A DNA stretch of 64,000 nt, from positions 44,668 to 108,667 of the forward strand of contig DIWP01000040.1 of the NCBI GenBank assembly GCA_002423545.1, read 5' to 3'. Of the stretch, positions 16,813-25,313 are shown one piece after another (the first letter of the stretch is position 1; every line of letters starts with the position of its first letter). The position numbers and the translations under genes are program-made. The notes beneath the pieces were generated by a model. That model saw nothing but the letters and a program-made list of their open reading frames with translations, was not told where the DNA came from and searched no databases. Source of the DNA: Thermoleophilia bacterium UBA6103. GTDB lineage: Bacteria; Actinomycetota; Thermoleophilia; UBA2241.

Positions 16813-17592
16813 GTGATCTCCCGCACGGGCCTGCTCGCCATCCTCGTCGTCGTGCTCGTCACCATCGTGGCGCCGGTGGCGGCGCACGCCACGACATCGT
16901 CTCCGACGCCCTCACCGACGCCCTCTCCGAGTCCCAGCGCGTCGCCGTCGGCGTCGCTTCCCCGGCCCACGAAGGGCAAGCCGCTGCGCATCTGGTTCGG
17001 CGGCGATTCGCTCGCCGGGGCGCCGGGCATCGCGTTCGTCTCCCTGGCCCGGGCTACCGGGGTGATGCGTGCCAGGAACGAGTACACGGTGTCTTCACGC
17101 ATCGTCGAGTCCCACAACTTCAACTGGCCGGCCCGCATGCGTCAGGTCATGCGCACGCAGCGCCCCAGGGCGGTCGTGTTCATGATGGGCGGCAACGAGG
17201 GCGGCTACAGCGTCGTCGTCAATGGGAAGTTCCTGGACTTCTGGCGTTCGGGCTGGCGGACGTACTACCGCTCACGCGTTCGTCTCATGCTCAACATCAT
17301 GCTCAAGGGCGGCGCCCAGCGCGTCTACTGGGTCGGCATGCCGATGATGGGTCCGCAGGCATACTCCGGCGCCAACGCTCAGATGCGCCGCATCAACACC
17401 ATCGTCCGCCAGGAGCTCAAGAGGTACCCCAAGGCGCGTTACATCGATGCCTGGTCGATCCTGACGAGTCGCGGCACATACGTGTCCGGTTGGCGTGCCG
17501 GCGACGGCATCCATCTGTCGCCGTCCGGTGGCCGGAGGCTGGCGGGCGCCGTGCTGAAGGCCGTCAAGAAGGATTGGCTGCCGGCGAAGTGA
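16813..17592 (+). CDS. Secreted SGNH-like protein, DUF459 family
   Basis: A 259-residue protein with an N-terminal signal sequence (about residues 1-28), a low-complexity Ser/Pro linker (about 29-52) and a DUF459/SGNH domain. The block I-like motif is GGDSLAG and the late DGIHLS carries the Asp-x-x-His expected of SGNH hydrolases, so esterase or O-acyl hydrolase activity on envelope glycans is plausible. DUF459 members are often linked to O-acetylation or cell-wall chemistry, but are mostly uncharacterised. The GTG at 16813 follows AAGGAAAGGA at about 7 nt. It is 46 bp upstream of a paralogue, so the pair forms an operon. Confidence 0.75.
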   Translation: MISRTGLLAILVVVLVTIVAPVAAHATTSSPTPSPTPSPSPSASPSASLPRPTKGKPLRIWFGGDSLAGAPGIAFVSLARATGVMRARNEYTVSSRIVESHNFNWPARMRQVMRTQRPRAVVFMMGGNEGGYSVVVNGKFLDFWRSGWRTYYRSRVRLMLNIMLKGGAQRVYWVGMPMMGPQAYSGANAQMRRINTIVRQELKRYPKARYIDAWSILTSRGTYVSGWRAGDGIHLSPSGGRRLAGAVLKAVKKDWLPAK

Positions 17593-17638
17593 ATCACGCT
17601 TCACCACTCGTGCCCGCCCACACGGAGAATCCCCGCGC

Positions 17639-18559
17639 GTGAGCCGACCGCCTGCCAGTGACCTGCCCCCGATGCCGCCGTCACGGCGGTCGACACCGGC
17701 GGAGAGAGCGGCCCGGCGGGCGGCGATCCGCCGCCGCCGCATCATGGCGCTCGTCGTCGGCGTCTTCGTGCTGGTGGTCGTCTGCATGGTGGTGGTCATC
17801 GCCGTCACCGGCGGCGGGGCATCGTCGGGCGCCCAGAAGGATGCCGCCAAGGCATCGCCGTCGGCGTCTCCGCGCCGCAGTCCCTCACCGTCGCCCACGC
17901 CGACCGGCCTGCCGACGCCCACCGCCGCCGATCCGCTGCGCTTCTTCTGCAGCGGCGACTCCATGGGCGGCGAGCTCGGCGGCGGTCTGGTCCCCATCAT
18001 CCACGGCACCGGCAAGGCCAAGACGGTCAGCTTCTACAAGGTCTCATCGGGGCTCGTGCGGACCGACTTCTTCGATTGGGGCGCCTACCTGCGCAAGTAC
18101 AGCAAGCGCTACCAGGCCGTCGTCTTCATGCTGGGGACCAACGACGCCCAGTCGATCGCCGTCGCCGACGGCGCCCCCATCAAGTTCGGCACCGCCGAAT
18201 GGAAGGCGGCCTACCGGACGCGTGTCGGCAAAGCCATGGACATCATGCTCGACTCGGGCGTGCGCCGCGTCTACTGGGTCGGCATGCCGGTGATGCAGGC
18301 GGCCAACTTCAACAAGGACATGGCGGTGATCAACGCGGCCTTCAAAGACGAGGCGCAGAAGCGCGACCCGGCGGTCCGGTACGTCGACACCGTGAGCCTC
18401 TTCAGCGTCAACGGGGCCTACGCGCCGAAATGGCGGCAGAGCGACGGTGTGCACTTCAACATCGCCGGCGTGCAGCGGTTGTCCGAGCACGTCGCCGGCC
18501 TGGTGGAGAAGGACTGGCATCTCTCCGGCGACGCCGCCGAGGACAGCGCTTCGCCTTGA
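17639..18559 (+). CDS. Membrane-anchored SGNH-like protein, DUF459 family
   Basis: A 306-residue paralogue of the preceding gene. A basic cytoplasmic tail (1-35) leads into one transmembrane helix (about 36-58), then a Ser/Pro-rich linker and a DUF459 domain with SGDSMGG, MLGTNDAQ and the terminal SDGVHFN. The shared segment RVYWVGMP occurs in both proteins. The catalytic Ser and Asp-x-x-His pair are present, so it may act outside the membrane on a surface glycan or wall polymer. The GTG start at 17639 has GGAG 11 nt upstream, a slightly long spacing. Confidence 0.75.
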   Translation: MSRPPASDLPPMPPSRRSTPAERAARRAAIRRRRIMALVVGVFVLVVVCMVVVIAVTGGGASSGAQKDAAKASPSASPRRSPSPSPTPTGLPTPTAADPLRFFCSGDSMGGELGGGLVPIIHGTGKAKTVSFYKVSSGLVRTDFFDWGAYLRKYSKRYQAVVFMLGTNDAQSIAVADGAPIKFGTAEWKAAYRTRVGKAMDIMLDSGVRRVYWVGMPVMQAANFNKDMAVINAAFKDEAQKRDPAVRYVDTVSLFSVNGAYAPKWRQSDGVHFNIAGVQRLSEHVAGLVEKDWHLSGDAAEDSASP

Positions 18560-18687
18560 CCCTCGCACGGCGGGACGTGCCTGCGCGAATCGCGGCAGCA
18601 CATCGTTAGCGGCCGTCACCCTGCGGGAAGAAGAGGGACACGCGCGTGACAGCGCACGTGTGAACGACCCAGCGGGGAGTGGCGTCG

Positions 18688-19569
18688 ATGGCAGACACAG
18701 GGACGATCCTGGTCACCGGAGGAGTCGGGACGGTCGGCAGTGAGGTGGTACGCCTGCTGCTGGCCGATGGACATCGGGTGCGGGCGACCGCCCACTTCCC
18801 GGATCTCGAGGCCGAGTCGCGGGTCGCGGCGGTCGACTACGTCGAGGTGGAGTATCTGCGGGCGGAGACGCTCGAGACGGCGCTGCGCGGCGTCTCGCGT
18901 CTCATGATCATCGTCCCCGAGACGCCCGACTCGCGGCGTGCCACCGCCAATCTGATGAAAGCGGCCGAGATCGACGGCGTGGAGCGCGTCGTCAAGTTGT
19001 CGTTTCTCAACGCCGGCACCGGCAAGGGCGGTCGCGTGCCGCAGTGGCACGCTCGCGCGGAGAAGGTCGTCAGGGCCTCCGATGTCCCGTGGACCATCCT
19101 GCGGCCCAACCTGTTCATGCAGAACTTCGCGACGCTGTACGGTCCTTCGATCATCACGCAGGGCGGCTTTCGCCTGCCGCTCGGGGACGGACGGGTGAGC
19201 TACGTCGACGTGCGCGACGTCGCCGCGGTGGCGGTCGCGGCCCTGGTCGGCGACGGGTTCGAGGGCCGCACGCTGGACATCACCGGTCCGGAAGCCTACT
19301 CCCACGACCGCATCGCCGAGATGCTCAGCACCGCCGTCGGCTCTCCCGTGCACTATGTGGACGAGAACGGCAGCGACGCGCGAGTGTGCCTGGAGCGCGT
19401 CGGAGAGGGCGCCGAGCTGGCCGCCGGCCTCGAGGAGCTCTGGGAGGGCGTGCGGGCCGGCGACTTCGCCGCCGTGAGTCCGGTGGTGCCGGACGTCCTC
19501 GGGCGCCCCGCGACCGGCTTCGCCGAGTTCGCGCGAGACTACCGGCAGCTCTTCGTACCGACTGAGTGA
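18688..19569 (+). CDS. NmrA-like NAD(P)-binding reductase/epimerase
   Basis: A 293-residue atypical short-chain dehydrogenase. The Rossmann glycine motif TGGVGTVGSEV lies at about residues 10-20, followed by the NmrA-type pattern VVKLSFLNAG and WTILRPNLFMQNFA. Such proteins include quinone and NAD(P)H-azo reductases and redox sensors; the classical YxxxK pair is not obvious, which is normal for the NmrA group. The ATG at 18688 follows GGGGAG at 8 nt and is preferred to a GTG at 18679. It is probably a single-gene unit, with a convergent DMT transporter downstream. Confidence 0.75.
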   Translation: MADTGTILVTGGVGTVGSEVVRLLLADGHRVRATAHFPDLEAESRVAAVDYVEVEYLRAETLETALRGVSRLMIIVPETPDSRRATANLMKAAEIDGVERVVKLSFLNAGTGKGGRVPQWHARAEKVVRASDVPWTILRPNLFMQNFATLYGPSIITQGGFRLPLGDGRVSYVDVRDVAAVAVAALVGDGFEGRTLDITGPEAYSHDRIAEMLSTAVGSPVHYVDENGSDARVCLERVGEGAELAAGLEELWEGVRAGDFAAVSPVVPDVLGRPATGFAEFARDYRQLFVPTE

Positions 19570-19622
19570 GGGTCGCCTGCCGACGAGGTCTGGCGGTCGT
19601 TCGAGTGCCGCGGCGGGCGGTC

Positions 19623-20711
19623 TCAGGCGGCGACCATGATGGCGCCGGCGAGGGCGGCGCCGGCCGCGACTCTCTGGACCGGCGCCAGCCGCTCATGGAG
19701 CACCACGTGCGCCAGCAGCACCGTCACCACCGGATACAGGTACCCGAGCACGCTCACGACGCTCAGGTAGCCGTACGTGGAGGCGACCGCGAACAGCGTG
19801 TTCGCCGTGGTGTCGCCGATCCCCACCAGCAGGATGGGCAGTACGTGACGCGGTGAGACGCCGAGCGTGGGCCGCACGATCAAGAAGGTCAGCAGGACCA
19901 GCGGCGACGAGGTGGCGCGCATGAGGAAGACGCCCCAGTAGGAGTCGTAGTCGGCGGCGGCGTCCATGCCCACATACGACGCTCCGATGGCGACGGCGGC
20001 CACCAGCGCCAGCACGAAGCTGAGCGTGGTGGCTGAGCGCGGGCGGAAGACCGCCGCGAACCGAGCGGACGGCCGGGCGGCGGCGGCCGTGGCAGGAGCA
20101 GGCGGTGCTCCGCTGTGCGGTGGCGCTCCGGCATCTTGCGGCGCTTCGGGAGGCCGGTCGCAGGACGACTGGACCGGCTCCCGCGCCGCCGCCGGTCCGT
20201 CCTCGTGGGGCAGGTCGTGAGGCGGTGCGACCAGCGGTCCGGCCGGACCGGTGGCGACGAAGCCGTCGTCCTCTTCACCCGGCGTCCCGGCGCCCTTGTC
20301 TCTGCGCGGCTCACGGGACGCCAGCACGACGCCGCACACCGCCAGGGCCATGCCGGTGTACTGGATCAGCGACGGCCGCTCGCCGCGCACGAGGCCGACG
20401 AGCACCGGGACCATGATGCCGGTCGACGAGATCGACGCGACAAGGCTCATGACGCCGATCGACAGGGCGGTGTAGAAGCTCACCACGGCGACAAGGCCGG
20501 AGAGCCCGGCGAGCATGCCCGGCACCCAGCCGGCCGGCGGCGGGAACGGATGGCCCAGCGCCAGCACCATGGCGCCGGTGGCGGCGAGGCCGGCGAACTG
20601 GGTCAGCAGCACGACGGCCCAGACGGTCGTGCGGCGCCCCATGTAACCGGCGGCGAAGTCGGAAGTGCCCCAGACGAGGCTGGCGGCCAAGGCGAGGACG
20701 GCGGCGATCAT
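19623..20711 (-). CDS. DMT (EamA) family transporter with long central linker
   Basis: A 362-residue inner-membrane transporter with two EamA repeats of about five helices each (about 1-140 and 225-362). The first helix contains SLVWGTSDFAAGYMG. Between the repeats is a Pro/Ala/Asp-rich hydrophilic insert of about 75 residues (roughly 145-220), much longer than the usual short loop. The substrate (amino acid or metabolite) is unknown. The ATG at 20711 has no Shine-Dalgarno sequence, but TACCGT sits 6 nt before it, suggesting leaderless transcription. The gene is convergent with the NmrA-like gene. Confidence 0.8.
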   Translation of the reverse strand: MIAAVLALAASLVWGTSDFAAGYMGRRTTVWAVVLLTQFAGLAATGAMVLALGHPFPPPAGWVPGMLAGLSGLVAVVSFYTALSIGVMSLVASISSTGIMVPVLVGLVRGERPSLIQYTGMALAVCGVVLASREPRRDKGAGTPGEEDDGFVATGPAGPLVAPPHDLPHEDGPAAAREPVQSSCDRPPEAPQDAGAPPHSGAPPAPATAAAARPSARFAAVFRPRSATTLSFVLALVAAVAIGASYVGMDAAADYDSYWGVFLMRATSSPLVLLTFLIVRPTLGVSPRHVLPILLVGIGDTTANTLFAVASTYGYLSVVSVLGYLYPVVTVLLAHVVLHERLAPVQRVAAGAALAGAIMVAA

Positions 20712-20717
20712 GCGACT

Positions 20718-20723
20718 ACGGTA
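20718..20723 (-). promoter_or_regulatory. -10 box of the DMT transporter (leaderless)
   Basis: On the minus strand TACCGT is followed by 6 nt and then the ATG at 20711. There is no ribosome-binding site between, so the mRNA probably begins at or next to the start codon. Confidence 0.5.
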
Positions 20724-20867
20724 GCAGAGCGGGTGCCTCGCCGGCATCCGGCCGGTCCACGCCGCGATCGGTGTGTCCGGCGACTGTCGGGCCGGACTGG
20801 AAGGCGGCGTCGGCGCGACCGGCGCCCGGGACCGTGCCGGTGACGCGGGACGCGCCGGTGGCGCGGC

Positions 20868-23495
20868 TCAGCGCCCGGACTGAGCCCTCCGCGGCCTCCC
20901 GTCCGCGGGAGGTTCGCGGCGCTGCGCGGCAGCACGATCGGCGGGACCTCTGGCGCTCCTCTTCGGCGACTCATCGTCGCCGTGGCCCGGGGCGCTGAGC
21001 CGCCAGACGTGATGTCCGCGCGCACGACGCGAGAAGTCGGGCGGCAGCGTGCGTGGGGACAGGTCGATCGGCGAGTACGCCGCCAGCTGGTCGACGGCGA
21101 AGGTGAAACGGTGGGCCCCACAGACGAACAGCAGGGTGCCGCGCGGACTCAGCAGGCGAGCGGCGCCGCGCACCAGGTCGACGTGGTCGCGTTGGACGTC
21201 GAGCGTGGCGCGTCGCATCCCGGCCGAGTTCGAGAACGTCGGCGGGCCGAGCAGGATGAGGTCGTATCGCGTCCGCTCCCGTGCCGCTTCGCGCAGCCAG
21301 CGGATCACGTCGGTCCGCAGCGTCCGGTGACGCGCCGGCTCAAGCCGGTTGCGGCGGAAGTTCTTCTGCGCCCACTCCAGATAGGCACGGGAGAGATCGA
21401 CGGTCAGCGAGCGCTCCGCTCCGCCGAGAGCGGCGGCCACGGTCGCCGTGCCGGTGTAGCCGAACAGGTTGAGGAAGCTCCGTCCGGTCGCCGAGGAAGC
21501 GATCAGATCGCGCACCAGTCGCTGGTCGAGGAAGAGGCCGCTGTCGATGTGGTCGGTGAGGTTGACCAGGAAGACGGCCTCTCCTTCGCGGACCTCGAGG
21601 TAGTCGTCCTGCCGGTCGAGACGCTCGTACTGGCTCGTCCCCTTCTGCCGCCGCCGCACCTTGACCACCACGTGGTCGGCAGGGATCCCGACCGTCTCGG
21701 GGATGGCCGCCACGGCGGCCGCCAGCCTGGCCGCCGCCTTGTCGGGATCGATGTGCGCCGGCGCCTGGTACTCCTGTACATGGGCCCAGTCGGCATAGAG
21801 ATCGACGGCCAGGTTGAAGTCCGGCAGATCGGCGTCGTAGAGGCGGTAGCAGTCGATGCCGCGGCGGAGCAGCGGTCGACCGAGGACGCGCAGATTGCGG
21901 CGCAGGCGATCGCCGAACTGCGCCGCGGCTTCGTTGAGAGTCGGATACCCACCCCGGCTGGCGGCGGAGGATGCCGGGACCGCGTCGTCAGAAGCATCTG
22001 GCTCGGAGAGCGGCCGAGGATCGGCGTCCCGGTCGGCGGCATCGTGTCGGGGGTGCTCGTGCTGCGGTCCGGGCGGCGCGTCGGGTGACGGACCTGCGGT
22101 GGCGTCGGGCCCGGAGCCCACGTCGAAGAGCAGCAGAGTGCACTCGATCGGTCCGTTGTACAGCCGTGGCGCAGCGGCGCGTCGCGTCGCGCCGAGCAGC
22201 TCCGCGCGCCGTTCGTCGGCGACCAGGACGGCCGCACGCCAGCCTCGCAGCTCGCGCCGTAGCGAGACGCCGAGAGCGGCGTACAGCGCGTCGAGGTCCC
22301 TGATCGCCATGCGGGCTCCGTACGGCGGATTGGTGGCGACCAGTCCCCGGGGCAGGTCCGCGGACGTCTCGGCTGTGCGGTCGGCGTCACCGCCGCCGCC
22401 GGGGAACGGGCTGTGCAGATCGCGCACATCGCCGATGTCGATGGACACCAGGCGGCTGAGCCCGGCGCGCAGCACGCCCGATCGAGCCAGCGCTACGGCG
22501 CGCGGGTCGCGATCGCGCCCGGCGAACGGCGGCCGGCCGAGGTCCCGCGTGCGCTGTCGCAGGGCGGCCAGACCGGCATCGCGGCGGCCGGCGGCATCGT
22601 CGGCCAGGCGGCGCCACGTCTGCTCGTCGTGGCCGAGCCAGCGCTGGAATCCCCAGCGCTGCCTGCCGAGACCCGGGGCGATGTCGGCCGCCATCTGCGT
22701 CGCCTCGAGGACGAGCGTGCCCGAGCCGCACAGCGGGTCGAGGAAGAAGCCCTGCGGCGCCATGGCCGGCCAGCCGGCCAGCGACAGGATGCCGGCCGCC
22801 AGGGTCTCCTTGAGTGGCGCTTCCGCCTGGCGGCCCGGCGTGCGATAGCCGCGCCTGTGGAGCGCCTCGCCGGCCAGGTCGAGGCTCACCAGTGCGTCAC
22901 CGCCGCGCAGCAGGAGCTGAAGGCGTATGTCGGGATGATCGAGGTCGACCGAGGGTCGCTCGCCGACGCGGTCGCGGATCTGGTCGACCACGGCGTCCTT
23001 GAGCAGCAGGGCCGCATAGTGGCTGTTGCGGATCGCCGTCGTGGTGCCGATGGCGGAGCACGCCAGGGTCGTGCGCGGTGAGAGGTGGGCCGTCCAGTCG
23101 ACGGCACGCAGGCCGTCGTACAGCTGGTCCCGCGTGGTGGCGGGGAACCGCGCGACCTGCAGCAGGATGCGCTCGGCGGTGCGTGACCAGAGGCAGGCGG
23201 CATATGCATCGGCGAGAGTGCCGTCAAAAGCCACGCCGCCGCCCAGAGGCCGTACGTCTCCGATGCGCAGCGACCGCAGCTCGGCGGCCAGAGCCTCCTC
23301 GAGCCCGTGCGGGACGACCGCGAAGAACGTCTGCGAAGCGCCGTCGCGTGACCGTGAGCGCTCGCCGGTGGGCCGCCCTCGCGAGGGTCCACGGCCGCGC
23401 CGGGGATCCGCCTGTCTCGCGGGTCGGCGGTGGAGGTCATGAGGGGGCCGTCGAGACGAGTCGCGGCCCCCCTGCGGAGTGGGTGAGGCGGTCAT
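20868..23495 (-). CDS. rlmKL: Bifunctional 23S rRNA methyltransferase RlmKL
   Basis: An 875-residue fusion of two SAM-dependent enzymes that methylate guanines of 23S rRNA (m2G2445 and m7G2069 in E. coli). In order: a basic, disordered N-terminal extension (about 1-50), a THUMP domain (about 55-165), the RlmL methyltransferase (FLDPLCGSG at about 250, catalytic ATNPPYGARM), a linker rich in Pro and Asp (about 480-530), and the RlmK domain with FLNLFGYTGT and LGPPTFSNS. E. coli RlmKL has about 702 residues, so the extension and the linker are extra. The ATG at 23495 has TACGGT 6 nt upstream, suggesting a leaderless mRNA. Confidence 0.92.
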   Translation of the reverse strand: MTASPTPQGGRDSSRRPPHDLHRRPARQADPRRGRGPSRGRPTGERSRSRDGASQTFFAVVPHGLEEALAAELRSLRIGDVRPLGGGVAFDGTLADAYAACLWSRTAERILLQVARFPATTRDQLYDGLRAVDWTAHLSPRTTLACSAIGTTTAIRNSHYAALLLKDAVVDQIRDRVGERPSVDLDHPDIRLQLLLRGGDALVSLDLAGEALHRRGYRTPGRQAEAPLKETLAAGILSLAGWPAMAPQGFFLDPLCGSGTLVLEATQMAADIAPGLGRQRWGFQRWLGHDEQTWRRLADDAAGRRDAGLAALRQRTRDLGRPPFAGRDRDPRAVALARSGVLRAGLSRLVSIDIGDVRDLHSPFPGGGGDADRTAETSADLPRGLVATNPPYGARMAIRDLDALYAALGVSLRRELRGWRAAVLVADERRAELLGATRRAAAPRLYNGPIECTLLLFDVGSGPDATAGPSPDAPPGPQHEHPRHDAADRDADPRPLSEPDASDDAVPASSAASRGGYPTLNEAAAQFGDRLRRNLRVLGRPLLRRGIDCYRLYDADLPDFNLAVDLYADWAHVQEYQAPAHIDPDKAAARLAAAVAAIPETVGIPADHVVVKVRRRQKGTSQYERLDRQDDYLEVREGEAVFLVNLTDHIDSGLFLDQRLVRDLIASSATGRSFLNLFGYTGTATVAAALGGAERSLTVDLSRAYLEWAQKNFRRNRLEPARHRTLRTDVIRWLREAARERTRYDLILLGPPTFSNSAGMRRATLDVQRDHVDLVRGAARLLSPRGTLLFVCGAHRFTFAVDQLAAYSPIDLSPRTLPPDFSRRARGHHVWRLSAPGHGDDESPKRSARGPADRAAAQRREPPADGRPRRAQSGR

Positions 23496-23501
23496 CGGCC
23501 A

Positions 23502-23507
23502 ACCGTA
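23502..23507 (-). promoter_or_regulatory. -10 box of rlmKL (leaderless)
   Basis: TACGGT on the minus strand lies 6 nt before the rlmKL ATG at 23495, with no ribosome site between. It faces the plus-strand TAACGT box, which makes 23496-23553 a compact divergent promoter. Confidence 0.5.
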
Positions 23508-23540
23508 GCACAGCCGGGACGGGTGGCCACTCCGGCGTGG

Positions 23541-23546
23541 TAACGT
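23541..23546 (+). promoter_or_regulatory. -10 box of the divergent membrane gene (leaderless)
   Basis: TAACGT ends 7 nt before the ATG at 23554 and no Shine-Dalgarno sequence is present, so transcription probably starts at the start codon. Confidence 0.5.
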
Positions 23547-23553
23547 GTCTCCC

Positions 23554-25236
23554 ATGCATGACACGGGCACGACGGTACCGACGGATGGACCGCAGCCGGC
23601 TGCCTCGATATGGCGCCGGCGGTCACCGGACGCGCGCCTGGTGGCGCTGTTCGTGGTGCCGACGCTCTTCTACGCGCTCATCACCGTGCTCATGCAGATC
23701 CTCGGCATCTCCGGCTGGGACGCGCCGGCGCACCTCTACAAGATGGCGCTGCTGGAGCAGGACACAGGCTTCTTCTGGGACAACAACTGGTACGGTGGCG
23801 CCTACGACCTGCTGAGCTACGGCTTCATCTTCTACTTCGCCGCCAGGATCGTCGGGTACTCGGCGCTCGTCGTCCTCTCGGCCGGCTCTCTGCCGGTCCT
23901 GTTCTATCTGTACATGCGACGGACGTACGGACGGGTCTCCTACGTCTCGGCGATCGGTCTGGCCGTGGTGCTGGCGGCCTATCTGGCCCACGGACAGGAC
24001 CCCTTCCTCTTCGCCATGGCGCTGATGCTCGGCGGCATGGTCCTGCTCGCCCACAGGCATCCTCTGATCGCAGTCCTGCCGATCGCCGCCGCGCTCTTCG
24101 CCAATCCGCTGGCGATGGTCGTGGGCGGCGTCTTCCTGCTGGCCGACTTCATCGCCACCCCGGCGCGGCGGACCTACTATCTGCGGGTCCTCCTCTACCT
24201 GGCGCCGTTCCTGCTGGCCCGCGTCATGGTCTCGGTGCTCTTCTACGAGCGTGCAACCTACGTGTATCACGTGGGTCTCATGGTGCTGTGCGCCGGCTGG
24301 GGCGCGGTCGGCTTCGTCCTGACCCGTCTCTCTCGCGACCCGCAGCGCGCCGCACGGGGCATCCTGTTCCTGACGTTCGCCGTCGTCGGGCTGGCGGTCT
24401 TCTTCCTGCCCGGCAACCCTGTCGGCTCCAACGTGGCCCGCTTCTTCTTCCTTTTCGGCTTCCCGCTCTACTGGGAGGTCCATGACAGCCTGTTGCCCAA
24501 GTACGTGCTGTTCGTGTTCCTGGCCGCCTCGCTGCTCGGGCAGATCGTCCCGCCGCTCTCGCAGTACTTCCGGGTCGCCGACAGGCCGTCGACGCAGGCC
24601 GCGTTCTTCCACCCGGCGCTGTCGTTCGCGGCTCAGCACTACGATCCCAACTATCGCTTCCACGTCGTGGCGCTCGACACGCACTGGGAGGCGTACCACT
24701 TCTCGGTGAACGGCTTCCCTATCACCAGAGGCTGGTTCAGGCAGGCCGACGCGGTGCACAACGAGGTGCTGGCGACAGACGACTTCAGCGCCTCCGAGTA
24801 TCTGAGCTGGTTGCGCGACATGGGCGTCAAGTACGTCTTCCTGCCGCGGGCGCCGCTCGATTGGAGCGGCGACCGCGAGGCCTACCTGTTGCGGACATCG
24901 CCCGCCTTCGTGGCGGTCTGGCGCTCGGCCGACTGGACTGTCTATCAGCTCCGCGATCCGTCGCCGATCGCCGTGGCGCTCGACGGAGGCCGATCGCCGG
25001 AGGTCCTGGCAGTCCTGCAGCAGGCGATCTACCTCGACGTCCCGCGTCCCGGCGACTACCTGATCAAGGTGACCTACTCGCCGTACTGGCAGATGACGCA
25101 GGGCATCGGCACCCTGGAGCGGTCGGCCGGACCGCAGCGGTTCCTCGAGTTGCATGCCACGGAGGCCGGCCTCTACGGCATCCAGGTACGGGTGACGCTC
25201 AAGGAGTCCCTGCGCCGTCTGATACGCGTCTTCTGA
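23554..25236 (+). CDS. Large polytopic membrane protein, GT-C-like
   Basis: A 560-residue protein with roughly ten hydrophobic helices in residues 30-340 and a soluble C-terminal domain (about 360-560). After the first helix comes SGWDAPAHLYKMALLEQDTG. This early acidic loop after helix 1 resembles GT-C glycosyltransferases and YfhO-type membrane proteins, in which a first-loop Asp is catalytic. The outer domain contains MGVKYVFLPRAPLDW. The lipid-linked sugar donor is a guess. The ATG at 23554 was preferred to a GTG at 23545 because TAACGT lies 7 nt upstream. It is convergent with the diguanylate cyclase. Confidence 0.6.
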   Translation: MHDTGTTVPTDGPQPAASIWRRRSPDARLVALFVVPTLFYALITVLMQILGISGWDAPAHLYKMALLEQDTGFFWDNNWYGGAYDLLSYGFIFYFAARIVGYSALVVLSAGSLPVLFYLYMRRTYGRVSYVSAIGLAVVLAAYLAHGQDPFLFAMALMLGGMVLLAHRHPLIAVLPIAAALFANPLAMVVGGVFLLADFIATPARRTYYLRVLLYLAPFLLARVMVSVLFYERATYVYHVGLMVLCAGWGAVGFVLTRLSRDPQRAARGILFLTFAVVGLAVFFLPGNPVGSNVARFFFLFGFPLYWEVHDSLLPKYVLFVFLAASLLGQIVPPLSQYFRVADRPSTQAAFFHPALSFAAQHYDPNYRFHVVALDTHWEAYHFSVNGFPITRGWFRQADAVHNEVLATDDFSASEYLSWLRDMGVKYVFLPRAPLDWSGDREAYLLRTSPAFVAVWRSADWTVYQLRDPSPIAVALDGGRSPEVLAVLQQAIYLDVPRPGDYLIKVTYSPYWQMTQGIGTLERSAGPQRFLELHATEAGLYGIQVRVTLKESLRRLIRVF

Positions 25237-25313
25237 GCTGCCGGCCGGCCTCGGCACGCGGCGGGTCGTCCAGTGTCGTCCGGAGCGCAGCGCCGCCGCC
25301 GGCGGGCGCCGCG

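Noticed and set aside
25237..25313. Strong terminator between the convergent membrane gene and diguanylate cyclase
   Set aside because: The stretch is GC-rich and can fold several ways, but no defined stem with a T-tract stands out.
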